DNA of 15,240 nucleotides from RGIG4608 sp045606265 (GTDB lineage Bacteria > Bacillota > Clostridia > Oscillospirales > CAG-272): contig JAZURO010000034.1 of NCBI GenBank assembly GCA_045606265.1, positions 1-15,240 on the forward strand, in the 5' to 3' direction. Position 1 is the first letter of the stretch; each line of letters begins with the position of its first letter. The notes beneath the pieces are model-generated. The model saw nothing but the letters and a program-made list of their open reading frames with translations. It was not told the DNA's origin and ran no database searches. This document shows positions 1 to 7,202 of this stretch, one piece after another. Made by a program: the position numbers and the translations under genes.

Positions 1-215
1 AAGCGCAAAGAAAAGCTCCAAAAGAAACGCTGTTGCACAGGGCTACTCGCCCCGTACCCTCGGTCGCTTTTTGAAAAAAGCTCCGCAAAAACTTTTTTAA
101 TCGCTTGGTTTGTGCAAACAAACAGCTCGATAAATCAAAATTTACAATAAATTATAAAAATCATTACACTTTTTTGAAAATTTCTTGACATATATTAGTG
201 AAAGGAAGTGATTTT
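1..215. other. Non-coding left flank with a short inverted repeat
   Basis: I find no convincing gene here. Positions 1-65 are richer in G+C than the AT-rich remainder. An inverted repeat, GCTTTTT-G-AAAAAAGC, lies at 66-81, and a weaker AAAAAG/CTTTTT pair follows at about 75-102. These could belong to a terminator of a gene left of the window or to a dispersed intergenic repeat, but nothing decides this. A TTGACA stands at 184-189, but it is too close to the ribosome binding site of the next gene (about 201-207) to serve it as a -35 box. Confidence 0.4.
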
Positions 216-1829
216 ATGAAAAAAAGTATAGTTTTGTTAATGCTCTTGGTTCTTATTATCGGTTGTTTTACCTCGTGTGATATTTTTGAGGAAAAGCAAA
301 GTCAAACTACTATGCAAGAGCCGAATCACGAGCACACTTGGGAATATGTTCAATATGAAACGGGACATTTTAAACAGTACACCTGTGGTTGCCCATCTCC
401 CGATATTATGGGTGAGCACGTTAATGCGGATGCTGATTTATTCTGTGATGTTTGCGGTTATCATTTGTCTGTCAATACAGAAAGCTGCGATCATCAGTGG
501 GATGAAGGCGTAGAAGTTGAAGGCGGAATCGGGGCATACGTTATGGAATATACTTGTACGCTATGTGGAAGCAAAAACAGAGAAGTCATTTTGATTCCAC
601 CCGAAAACCATTTTCTTCGCAACCAGGCGGGCTGTGAGTGGATGTACGAGATAACCGCAGATGATATAAAAGAAATAAAAATGCATTCGGGCGGAGGAGG
701 GCCCTTGCCTCCCATCTCATTGACATATATCTCTTCCTCTACGGATGAAGCGGTAATATCAAACATTTTCGAGCAATATTATTGGCTTGACATAAGTCCA
801 ATGGATGGAATTCCCGTTGTTTGCGACGGCGGTTATTACACGGTTCAATTCATTTTGAATAACGGTGACGTCAAGCAGCTTAGCTTTTTGATAGGTGAAT
901 ATTTTGAAGATAAAAACGGGAATTGTTTCAGAATCTTAGACTTACCAACGTTCAGGTACGGTACTGAATATATAAGCTACTATGGAATTGAATCGTTCGA
1001 TAATTACGGTGATATTTGGAACTCTACCGGTGAGACACGGTATGCTGCCGATGTACCCATAGAGGAGTTTGAGTTCGTTAGGGTAATAGATGATATTGAG
1101 CTTGACGGCAGAGATGTGACTTATTATTTAGAGCTTGAAAGCGGAAGATTGAATTTCCTCACGGAATATTATTTTTACATTGATGACAACAGAGAAGTGT
1201 ATTATCAGCTCGTCGGCAAAAATCTTGATGAAATTATTGATGAGTATAAGGACAAATATAGTGTAACGATGAATGATGAGGATTGGTTATACGAGGATTT
1301 GAAGCCGAAATACAAGGCGGGCGAAGAAGTTTCTGTTAAATTGATGATTCCCTATGACTTGGGATTTTTGCTCTTCGTTAATGAAGAGAGAGTAATGTAC
1401 GAAGAGAGCAGCAACTATAACTATTGCGAATTTATCTTTACAATGCCTGAATGTGACGTTGTAATTGATTTGAAGACCTATGGTGGCTTTTTACCTGATT
1501 ACAATTATGCGGTTTTAATTGAAACGTATTGGGAGAAGATTCCAAAGGCGGACAGTGTTTCCGTAATTCATTATTACGGTGAATATGACAGCGGCGCAAT
1601 AGCTGCTATGATGCAGTGTTCCGAAATCGACTACGACTGCGCTCTTTGGGATGAAATTATAGATGGTGTGGTTATTCATTACAGTAACGGAAATCGCATT
1701 ATAGTTTTGTATGAAGGCGAATTCTACAACTTGACCACTGCCTATGAAAACGGATATATCACAAAAGATGATTTGCAAGATATTTGTGATTTACAAAATC
1801 AGTTTTTGGGCTGGATAGAAGAAGAATAA
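216..1829 (+). CDS. Secreted lipoprotein with N-terminal Cys/His modules, function unknown
   Basis: The ATG at 216 is preferred over an in-frame GTG at 198 because AAAGGAAGTG (201-210) gives it a ribosome binding site and the protein then begins with a Lys-Lys signal peptide. The hydrophobic stretch 5-18 is followed by lipobox candidates at C17 (IIGC) and C21 (FTSC), so the product should be anchored outside the membrane. Residues 38-117 hold Cys/His modules: H51-x5-C57-G-C59-x8-H68, C77-x2-C80-GYH and C114-x2-C117, possibly metal binding. Residues about 363-420 end in FTMPECDVVI, like the end of Listeria-Bacteroides-type beta repeats. The C-terminus (about 503-525, YNLTTAYENGYITKDDL) resembles tails I associate with other clostridial lipoproteins. 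The gene stands alone and is AT-rich with no strong promoter visible. I do not recognise a function. The CxC-SP-x5-6-H module recurs in the peptidase at 12177-13883. Confidence 0.85.
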   Translation: MKKSIVLLMLLVLIIGCFTSCDIFEEKQSQTTMQEPNHEHTWEYVQYETGHFKQYTCGCPSPDIMGEHVNADADLFCDVCGYHLSVNTESCDHQWDEGVEVEGGIGAYVMEYTCTLCGSKNREVILIPPENHFLRNQAGCEWMYEITADDIKEIKMHSGGGGPLPPISLTYISSSTDEAVISNIFEQYYWLDISPMDGIPVVCDGGYYTVQFILNNGDVKQLSFLIGEYFEDKNGNCFRILDLPTFRYGTEYISYYGIESFDNYGDIWNSTGETRYAADVPIEEFEFVRVIDDIELDGRDVTYYLELESGRLNFLTEYYFYIDDNREVYYQLVGKNLDEIIDEYKDKYSVTMNDEDWLYEDLKPKYKAGEEVSVKLMIPYDLGFLLFVNEERVMYEESSNYNYCEFIFTMPECDVVIDLKTYGGFLPDYNYAVLIETYWEKIPKADSVSVIHYYGEYDSGAIAAMMQCSEIDYDCALWDEIIDGVVIHYSNGNRIIVLYEGEFYNLTTAYENGYITKDDLQDICDLQNQFLGWIEEE

Positions 1830-1835
1830 AAAACA

Positions 1836-1865
1836 AAAACAGGACACGGTTTCGTGTCCTGTTTT
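1836..1865. terminator. Bidirectional intrinsic terminator between lipoprotein gene and rplL
   Basis: A perfect 13-bp stem (1836-1848 with 1853-1865, core AGGACACG/CGTGTCCT) closes a GTTT loop. The A/T-rich arm ends give U-rich tails in both directions. It lies between two convergent genes and can stop transcripts of both. Confidence 0.88.
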
Positions 1866-1898
1866 GTACAGCAAGTAAAAAGTTTCTCTGAAACTAAA

Positions 1899-2270
1899 TT
1901 ATTTAATTTCAACTGTTGCACCAGCTGCAACGAGAGATTCTTTGATTTTTTCAGCTTCGTCCTTGGAAACGCCTTCCTTAAGTGTCTTGGGAGCGCCTTC
2001 AACGAGGTCCTTAGCGTCCTTAAGACCAAGACCTGTAAGCTCACGAACAACCTTGATAACGTCGAGCTTCTTAGCACCGAAGGATGCAAGAACTACGTCA
2101 AATTCTGTCTTTTCTTCAACAGCAGCAGCGGGAGCAGCAACACCAACAGCAGCAACGGGAGCAGCGGATACGCCGAATTCTTCCTCAACTGCCTTTACGA
2201 GTTCGTTCAACTCAAGAATAGTCAAACCTTTAATTTCTTCAACAATAGCTGTAATCTTTTCGTTAGCCAT
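1899..2270 (-). CDS. rplL: 50S ribosomal protein L7/L12
   Basis: This is the multicopy stalk protein of the large ribosomal subunit, which recruits and stimulates translational GTPases. The 123-residue product has the family layout: a helical dimerisation domain (1-33), an Ala/Val/Pro-rich hinge (about 35-52), and the globular C-terminal domain (about 53-123) with the conserved stretch KLDVIKVVRELTGLGLKDAK. The start at 2270 is chosen because GGAGGAATT sits just upstream (about 2275-2283) and gives the usual MANEKI-type start. An in-frame ATG at 2285 lies upstream of that ribosome binding site. It is co-transcribed with rplJ after a 78-bp spacer. rpoB does not follow: a terminator and a convergent lipoprotein gene come next. 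Confidence 0.98.
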   Translation of the reverse strand: MANEKITAIVEEIKGLTILELNELVKAVEEEFGVSAAPVAAVGVAAPAAAVEEKTEFDVVLASFGAKKLDVIKVVRELTGLGLKDAKDLVEGAPKTLKEGVSKDEAEKIKESLVAAGATVEIK

Positions 2271-2348
2271 TTTTAATTCCTCCAAAATTCAATAAAAATT
2301 TTTGTGTTTATTATGCGATATTTTTACGCAATGAGTTTTGTTTGCAGA

Positions 2349-2885
2349 TTATTCTGCTGCGGGAGCTTCTTCTGCGGGAGCAGGAGCAGCTTCTCCGTCC
2401 TTGTCGATAATTGCCTGGATTGCATATGCAAAGCCATAAAGGGGGCTCTGAATGCTTCCAAGGAATTTCGCAATAAGTGTTTCTCTTGAGGGGATGTCAG
2501 CGAGTTCGTTAACTGTAGCTTCGTTAACAACAACACCGTCAACATAACCGGCAAGAATCTGGAATGATTTAACCTTATCGGAATACTTCTTAAGGATCTT
2601 TGCAGGAGCAACTGCGTCATCCTTGGAGATTGCGATAGCTGTCATACCAGAAAGGTACTGCTTCATTTCGCCGTAACCTGCTTCTTCACAAGCTCTGCCT
2701 GTAAGGGAGTTCTTAACTACCTTATAGTCAACGCCTGCCTCACGGAGCTCTTTACGCATAGCTGTATCAGCATCAACTGTGATACCCTGGTAATTAACAA
2801 GAACGCCTGAAACAGATTCTTTAATCTGAGCAGCAAGATCAGCAACAACTTGCTGTTTCTTTTCAAGTATTACTTTACTTGGCAT
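2349..2885 (-). CDS. rplJ: 50S ribosomal protein L10
   Basis: L10 anchors L7/L12 dimers to 23S rRNA at the base of the stalk, and free L10(L12)4 represses its own operon. The protein has 178 residues. The N-terminal rRNA-binding domain includes VLVNYQGITVDADTAMRKEL and the conserved KNSLTGRA (58-65). The C-terminal helix ends in an Ala/Pro/Glu-rich tail (about 165-178) seen in many clostridial L10 proteins. The start at 2885 follows a strong CAGGAGGAAAG ribosome binding site. The frame stays open upstream to 2966, but that part is leader RNA. It is the first gene of a two-gene rplJ-rplL operon with its own promoter and leader. rplK and rplA are not upstream. Confidence 0.98.
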   Translation of the reverse strand: MPSKVILEKKQQVVADLAAQIKESVSGVLVNYQGITVDADTAMRKELREAGVDYKVVKNSLTGRACEEAGYGEMKQYLSGMTAIAISKDDAVAPAKILKKYSDKVKSFQILAGYVDGVVVNEATVNELADIPSRETLIAKFLGSIQSPLYGFAYAIQAIIDKDGEAAPAPAEEAPAAE

Positions 2886-2900
2886 TGTACTTTCCTCCTG

Positions 2901-3045
2901 TTTAATTAACGAATATAATAAAAAAATCCTTCCGAAAGGCATAGCACCCCAAGGAAAGACACACAATAATACATTATTAAAGTATAAAATCTTCCTCGGC
3001 AGGAGAGCTGACGCCTTTACTGGAACCTGCTGTCTTTGGATAACA
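2901..3045 (-). ncRNA. Ribosomal protein L10 leader (rplJ 5' leader RNA)
   Basis: The transcript from the promoter at 3051-3078 has an untranslated leader of about 160 nt. Read on the minus strand it contains AAAGACA followed by GCAGG, later CCTGCCGAGG, and then TGTCTTT. AAAGACA pairs with TGTCTTT (about 2955-2961 on the plus strand) and GCAGG pairs with CCTGC. This is the helix, asymmetric internal loop, helix arrangement of the L10 leader, the binding site of the L10-L12 complex. Position, pairing and motif agree with the family. The exact ends are inferred. Confidence 0.85.
2920..2956 (-). terminator. Putative attenuator hairpin in the L10 leader
   Basis: Downstream of the L10-binding fold the leader reads CCTT-TCGG-AAGG (2929-2940) followed directly by A and a run of seven T (2920-2926, minus sense). 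An alternative TCCTT/AAGGA pairing starts near 2955. The distal strand of the L10-binding stem (TGTCTTT) lies right next to this segment, so bound and unbound folds could favour different structures. Attenuation of this type is established for Bacillus subtilis rplJL. Here it is inferred from a rather short stem. Confidence 0.5.
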
Positions 3046-3050
3046 CAAGT

Positions 3051-3078
3051 ATTATACCACTTTTTTATTATTTGTCAA
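3051..3078 (-). promoter_or_regulatory. Sigma-A promoter of rplJL
   Basis: On the minus strand TTGACA (3073-3078), a 16-bp spacer and TATAAT (3051-3056) form a consensus promoter. A TG at 3058-3059 makes the -10 an extended element. It fits strong ribosomal protein expression and places the transcript start just ahead of the L10 leader. Confidence 0.9.
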
Positions 3079-3134
3079 TAGGTTTTTCGAATATTTTTCA
3101 AACTTTTTTACAATGTTTTTGCAATCATATTGAT

Positions 3135-3164
3135 AAAAGGCAACACCGATTTCTCGGTGTTGCC
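3135..3164 (-). terminator. Intrinsic terminator of the transporter gene
   Basis: An 11-bp perfect stem GGCAACACCGA/TCGGTGTTGCC (3139-3149 with 3154-3164) with a TTTC loop lies 20 bp past the transporter stop. In the minus direction it is followed by TTTTATC. It separates the transporter transcript from the rplJ promoter. Confidence 0.85.
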
Positions 3165-3184
3165 TGAATTTTTAATTTTGTCAA

Positions 3185-4639
3185 TTACTGCTTTGAATGT
3201 CTAGCTTCAAGGTCAGCATTCATCTGAGCAAGTGTCTTCTTATCAAGGTTATATACGAAGTGAAGACCTACAAACATCATAACTGCTGCGATAAGGTACA
3301 AGAAAGCAACGAGTGTACGAAGATTTTCGGGAGTTGATGTTCCGATAAACTTTGTAACGTCGATAAATGCTTCACCCTGTTCGTTAACTGCGTTGTTAAC
3401 GTATCCAAGGGGTCTCATAAGTTCAAGAGCAAGAACGGGGCCAAGACCCTGAGCGAGCTTACGGAAGAATGAGTGAAGTGAATATACAACACCCTCTTCT
3501 CTTGTGCCTGTCTTCCACTCGTTGTAGTCGATAGCATCACCCATCATAGCCCAAGATACTGTGGAGTAGATACCAAGACCAAGGCTATAAACCAACTGGA
3601 AGCAAACGTAAACAATAAGGTCAAGACCTCTGTTTTCAGGGAATCTGATGAAGAGACCCAAAGCACCGATAATGGAAGCTATGCAACCTGCAAAAGCAAG
3701 CTCTTTCTTACCGTACTTTGTAACCATCTTACGAGCAAGAGGTGTGAACAGTACGATAGGAATCATTGCAAACATAGAAACGAGACCTGAGATCTGAGTA
3801 TTCTGGAAATATGTTTGGAATACAACTGTAACTGCTGTTGAAGCACCCTGCATACCAACGAACATACCCATAGCTGCGATAGTAGCACCAACTGCGGGAC
3901 GGTTGTGTACGAAGTTCTTCATTGCTTTAATAACATTGAATTTGGGCTGATCTTCGTTGATAGCAACGTCTGTGTCAACACGAATGTCAGTGTTCTTAAT
4001 CATAAACTGGAAGCAGATAAATCCAAGACCGCCCATAATAAGAGCTGCAAGGAATACCTTGTATCCGTTGAGAGTCTGGTCTTTGTTGTAGATTATGAAG
4101 GGAAGAATTACCATAGGAACCATATTACCGATCATAGAACCGATGGATCTCCAAGCAGAAAGAGAAGCTCTGTCTGCGGGCTCTTTGGAAATAAGAGAAA
4201 GAAGAGAACCGTAAGGAACGTTGGCGATAGTATAGAATGCATCCCATACAACGTAACCTGCGATAAAGATAATTGCCTTAGCCCAAGTGGGAGCACCGGG
4301 GAAAGGAAGGAAGCAACAAGCACCACCAATAATAAGACCGATAGAACCAACCCAGATGTACTGAAGGAACTTGTTTCTCTTATATTTGTGCTTATCTGCG
4401 TCAATGATTGAACCGATAAGGGGGTCGTTGATTGCGTCCCAAACCTGAACAATAATCAAAAGAACTGAATACCAAGCGGACATACCCATAACCTGGGTCC
4501 AGAATGCCGCCATTGTGCCTTTAAGGGCAAAGCTCATGTTACAACCGAGGTCGCCGGCTGCATAAGCCAAGTTGTCGCGCATACCATATTTGCGATGGCC
4601 GTTTGCGTCAAGCTCAACTGTTTTTTGCTTTTTAGACAT
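3185..4639 (-). CDS. GPH-family (MelB/GusB-like) glycoside:cation symporter
   Basis: This is an integral membrane carrier of the glycoside-pentoside-hexuronide:cation symporter branch of the major facilitator superfamily, which imports sugars with Na+ or H+. The 484 residues contain about twelve hydrophobic segments. Family marks are the D68-x2-NDPLIG-x3-D80 motif of helix II, near the cation site in MelB, the cytoplasmic loop PYGSLLSLISKEPADRASLS, and the late GDAIDYNEWKTGTREEG motif. The start at 4639 follows TGGAGGATGT. The open frame extends 40 codons upstream but lacks a ribosome binding site there and crosses the promoter. It is divergent from a GH2 glycosidase, so the likely cargo is that enzyme's substrate, a galactoside or glucuronide. 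The exact sugar cannot be read from sequence. Confidence 0.92.
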   Translation of the reverse strand: MSKKQKTVELDANGHRKYGMRDNLAYAAGDLGCNMSFALKGTMAAFWTQVMGMSAWYSVLLIIVQVWDAINDPLIGSIIDADKHKYKRNKFLQYIWVGSIGLIIGGACCFLPFPGAPTWAKAIIFIAGYVVWDAFYTIANVPYGSLLSLISKEPADRASLSAWRSIGSMIGNMVPMVILPFIIYNKDQTLNGYKVFLAALIMGGLGFICFQFMIKNTDIRVDTDVAINEDQPKFNVIKAMKNFVHNRPAVGATIAAMGMFVGMQGASTAVTVVFQTYFQNTQISGLVSMFAMIPIVLFTPLARKMVTKYGKKELAFAGCIASIIGALGLFIRFPENRGLDLIVYVCFQLVYSLGLGIYSTVSWAMMGDAIDYNEWKTGTREEGVVYSLHSFFRKLAQGLGPVLALELMRPLGYVNNAVNEQGEAFIDVTKFIGTSTPENLRTLVAFLYLIAAVMMFVGLHFVYNLDKKTLAQMNADLEARHSKQ

Positions 4640-4684
4640 AACATCCTCCAAAAAATATTTTTTGTGCGAAGTGTCGCAAATAAT

Positions 4685-4713
4685 ATTGTACATTATTTTA
4701 TCCACTTTGTCAA
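4685..4713 (-). promoter_or_regulatory. Sigma-A promoter of the symporter gene
   Basis: Minus-strand TTGACA (4708-4713), a 17-bp spacer and TACAAT (4685-4690). The -35 box lies inside one arm of the palindrome at 4703-4730, so a protein bound there would block this promoter. Confidence 0.82.
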
Positions 4714-4730
4714 CAATTATTGACAAAGTG
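4703..4730. promoter_or_regulatory. Operator-like palindrome, 11-bp arms
   Basis: A perfect inverted repeat CACTTTGTCAA, 6 bp, TTGACAAAGTG. Each arm carries a TTGACA-type -35 sequence pointing outward. The left arm provides the -35 box of the symporter promoter. Its size and symmetry suit a dimeric repressor of LacI, GntR or AraC-like type, but no regulator gene is present in the window. No U-tract suggests a terminator, and no gene ends here. Confidence 0.7.
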
Positions 4731-4743
4731 CCAATAACTAAAA

Positions 4744-4760
4744 TATGAATATTATTCATA
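4744..4760. promoter_or_regulatory. Second palindrome, TATGAATATTATTCATA
   Basis: A perfect 17-bp palindrome with a single central base, about 36 bp from the centre of the 4703-4730 palindrome and about 44 bp upstream of the -35 box of the glycosidase promoter. It may be a second operator or activator site. Its AT-rich make-up raises the odds of chance symmetry. Confidence 0.4.
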
Positions 4761-4803
4761 ATAATTAATAATATGGCTATTTTGCTAACTTTTTATAAAT
4801 TCC

Positions 4804-4832
4804 TTGACAAAAGGACAAAAAATGGTTATAAT
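4804..4832 (+). promoter_or_regulatory. Sigma-A promoter of the GH2 gene
   Basis: TTGACA (4804-4809), a 17-bp spacer and TATAAT (4827-4832), a full consensus match, 57 bp before the start codon. A second TATAAT at 4843-4848 has no matching -35 box. The sequence TTGACAAAAGG resembles the palindrome half-site TTGACAAAGTG, which could be a weak operator half or simply the shared -35 box. Confidence 0.9.
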
Positions 4833-4888
4833 TAATATGTGATATAATGCAAAGTTATGTTTATTTTACTTTTTTAGGAGGAATTTTT

Positions 4889-7165
4889 ATGAGATCCATT
4901 CTTAACTTTAACAGCTCTTGGAACTTTTACAAGGCGACGTCCGATATTAACGTAAAAGAAAATGCAGAGCTTGTTAATCTCCCTCATTCCTGGAATGCAG
5001 TGGACGGTCAGGACGGCGGCAACGATTATTTCCGCGGTTCTTGTGTTTACACAAAATCTTTTGCAAAAAATGATCTCCCCGAGGGCGAGCTTCATTATCT
5101 TGAAATTCAGGGTGCAAACTCCTCAGCAGATGTTTACCTCAACGGTAAGCACCTCGCACATCATGACGGCGGTTACTCCACTTGGAGAGTTAATCTTTCA
5201 TCCGATCTTGCAGAAGAAAATCTTCTTGCTATCGTAGTTGACAACGCTGCAAACGATACGGTTTATCCCCAGATGGCTGACTTTACTTTCTATGGCGGTA
5301 TATACAGAAATGTAAATATTATTGCAGTTAATGCTTCTCACTTTGATCTTGACTATTACGGAGCGCCCGGAATCAAAATTACTCCCGTAATTGACGGCAA
5401 GAATGCAAACGTGGAGCTTGAGGTTTATTCCACAGAGCTTCAAACAGGTGCAGAATATCTCTATACAATTTTCGACAAAGAAGGCAATGTGGTTGAAGAA
5501 AAGCGCACAGGTGATAAGGTTGTTAATTTCGTTATTGAAAACGTACATCTTTGGCACGGCAGACGTGACCCCTATCTTTACACTGCAAAGGCATCAATCG
5601 TAAACGGTGATGAAGTGCTTGACAATGTTTCAGCACGTTTCGGATGCAGAAGCTTCAAGATCGATCCCAATAACGGATTTATCCTTAACGGAGAAGAGTA
5701 TCCTCTTCGCGGCGTATCCCGTCACCAGGACCGTCTTGGTATCGGTAACGCTCTTCTTCCCGAGCATCATAAGGAAGATATGGAATACATCTGGGAAATG
5801 GGTGCAACAACAATCCGTCTTGCACACTATCAGCACGATCAGTATTTCTATGATCTTTGTGATGAATACGGTATGGTGATCTGGGCTGAAATTCCTTATA
5901 TTTCAAAGCATATGCCCACAGGTCGTGAAAACACGATTTCACAAATGAAAGAGCTTATTGCTCAGAACTATAATCACCCCTCAATCGTTGTTTGGGGACT
6001 TTCTAACGAGATTTCTATTGCAGGATCTGATGACGATCTTCTTGAAAATCACAGAATTCTTAACGATCTTTGCCACGAGATGGACAAGACACGTCTTACA
6101 ACTATCGCTTGCGTTTCTATGTGCAAAATGGATGACCCATACGTTCAGATTCCCGACGTTGTTTCCTACAACCACTATTTCGGTTGGTACGGCGGTGATA
6201 CATCTATGAACGGCCCTTGGTTTGATAAGTTCCACGCAATGCATCCCTCAATTCCGATCGGATGCTCAGAGTACGGTTGCGAGGCGCTCAACTGGCACAC
6301 AAGCGATCCCAAGCAGGGTGACTATACAGAGGAATATCAGGCATATTATCACGAAGAACTTATCAGACAGCTCTTCTCAAGAAAATATATGTGGGCAACT
6401 CACGTGTGGAATATGTTCGACTTCGGCGCAGATGCAAGAGCTGAGGGCGGCGAAAACGGACAGAACCACAAGGGACTTATGACAATGGACAGAAAGTATA
6501 AGAAGGACTCCTTCTATGCTTATAAAGCTTGGCTCCGTTCACCCGAGGAAGCACCCTTCGTTCACCTTTGCGGAAAGAGATACGTTGCCAGAGTTGAGGA
6601 TGTTACAAAGGTAACAGTTTACTCCAATCTTCCCGAAGTTGAGCTTTTCGTGAACGGTGTTTCGGTTGGTAAAAAGACAGCTGACGATCATTTCTTCTAT
6701 TTCGACGTTGCAAACGTTGGCGAAAGCACAATCGTTGCAAAGGCGGGCGATTTTACTGATGAAGGTAAGATTCGCAAGGTAGCTGAAATGAATATGGACT
6801 ACGTTCTTGTTGAAAAGGGTGCAGTTCTTAACTGGTTTGACATTGACGCACCCGAGGGCTATTTCTCACTCAACGATAAGATGAGCGATATTATGGATAC
6901 CTTAGCAGGCAAAATGTGGTTTGCAAGCGTTGGACTTCAAATGAAGAGGAAGATGAACGCAGCAAAGGGCGACGGTGAAAAGAGTGGCGGATTTGATATT
7001 GATTTTTCCTCTGCTGACAGCGGTCTTATGCAGATGATGGGCGGATTTACAGTTCTTCGTCTCACTTCAATGCTTGGTATGGCTAATATTTCCTTTACAA
7101 AGGAAGAGCTCCTTAAAATGAACAGACAGCTCAATAAGATCAAAAAGCCCAAGAAAAAGAAATAA
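4889..7165 (+). CDS. Glycoside hydrolase family 2 (beta-galactosidase or beta-glucuronidase type)
   Basis: This retaining glycosidase should release a terminal beta-linked galactose, glucuronic acid or similar sugar in the cytoplasm, as no signal peptide is present. The start at 4889 follows AGGAGGA (4876-4882). Domains in order (758 residues): a jelly-roll sugar-binding domain (about 5-150), an Ig-like domain (about 165-255), a TIM barrel (about 257-550), a further beta domain (about 557-632) and an unassigned tail (640-758). The acid/base is E374 in WGLSNE, and the likely nucleophile is E461 in CSEYG. The signature RLAHYQHDQYFYDLCDEYG is present. An N526-x-K528-G motif occurs near the end of the barrel. 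N-x-K is used to recognise glucuronidases but also appears in related galactosidases, so specificity stays open. The tail is Met- and Lys-rich and ends KIKKPKKKK. It is divergent from, and probably co-regulated with, the GPH symporter. Confidence 0.93.
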   Translation: MRSILNFNSSWNFYKATSDINVKENAELVNLPHSWNAVDGQDGGNDYFRGSCVYTKSFAKNDLPEGELHYLEIQGANSSADVYLNGKHLAHHDGGYSTWRVNLSSDLAEENLLAIVVDNAANDTVYPQMADFTFYGGIYRNVNIIAVNASHFDLDYYGAPGIKITPVIDGKNANVELEVYSTELQTGAEYLYTIFDKEGNVVEEKRTGDKVVNFVIENVHLWHGRRDPYLYTAKASIVNGDEVLDNVSARFGCRSFKIDPNNGFILNGEEYPLRGVSRHQDRLGIGNALLPEHHKEDMEYIWEMGATTIRLAHYQHDQYFYDLCDEYGMVIWAEIPYISKHMPTGRENTISQMKELIAQNYNHPSIVVWGLSNEISIAGSDDDLLENHRILNDLCHEMDKTRLTTIACVSMCKMDDPYVQIPDVVSYNHYFGWYGGDTSMNGPWFDKFHAMHPSIPIGCSEYGCEALNWHTSDPKQGDYTEEYQAYYHEELIRQLFSRKYMWATHVWNMFDFGADARAEGGENGQNHKGLMTMDRKYKKDSFYAYKAWLRSPEEAPFVHLCGKRYVARVEDVTKVTVYSNLPEVELFVNGVSVGKKTADDHFFYFDVANVGESTIVAKAGDFTDEGKIRKVAEMNMDYVLVEKGAVLNWFDIDAPEGYFSLNDKMSDIMDTLAGKMWFASVGLQMKRKMNAAKGDGEKSGGFDIDFSSADSGLMQMMGGFTVLRLTSMLGMANISFTKEELLKMNRQLNKIKKPKKKK

Positions 7166-7170
7166 AAACA

Positions 7171-7202
7171 AAAAAATGGAAGCGATTTCGCTTCCATTTT
7201 TT
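7171..7202. terminator. Bidirectional terminator between GH2 and RluA-family genes
   Basis: A 10-bp stem AATGGAAGCG/CGCTTCCATT (7175-7184 with 7189-7198) with an ATTT loop is flanked by A and T runs. It is shared by convergent genes. The minus-strand gene's stop codon lies at its edge. Confidence 0.9.

Noticed and set aside
184..196. TTGACA followed by TATATT before the first lipoprotein
   Set aside because: The two boxes are nearly adjacent, so they cannot be a -35/-10 pair, and no other partner lies at a suitable distance.
198..215. GTG start six codons upstream of the first lipoprotein
   Set aside because: The ribosome binding site AAAGGA lies inside this extension, and the ATG at 216 gives a standard lipoprotein signal peptide.
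1854..2295. Plus-strand open frames across rplL
   Set aside because: They are antisense to a certain ribosomal protein gene, and their Ser/Ala-rich product mirrors the Ala-rich hinge of L7/L12.
2886..2966. N-terminal extension of rplJ from an upstream in-frame start
   Set aside because: The stretch is the L10 leader RNA, contains the ribosome binding site for the start at 2885, and encodes nothing like L10.
3905..4411. 168-codon plus-strand open frame inside the symporter gene
   Set aside because: It is antisense to conserved transporter motifs, with no ribosome binding site or recognisable protein features.
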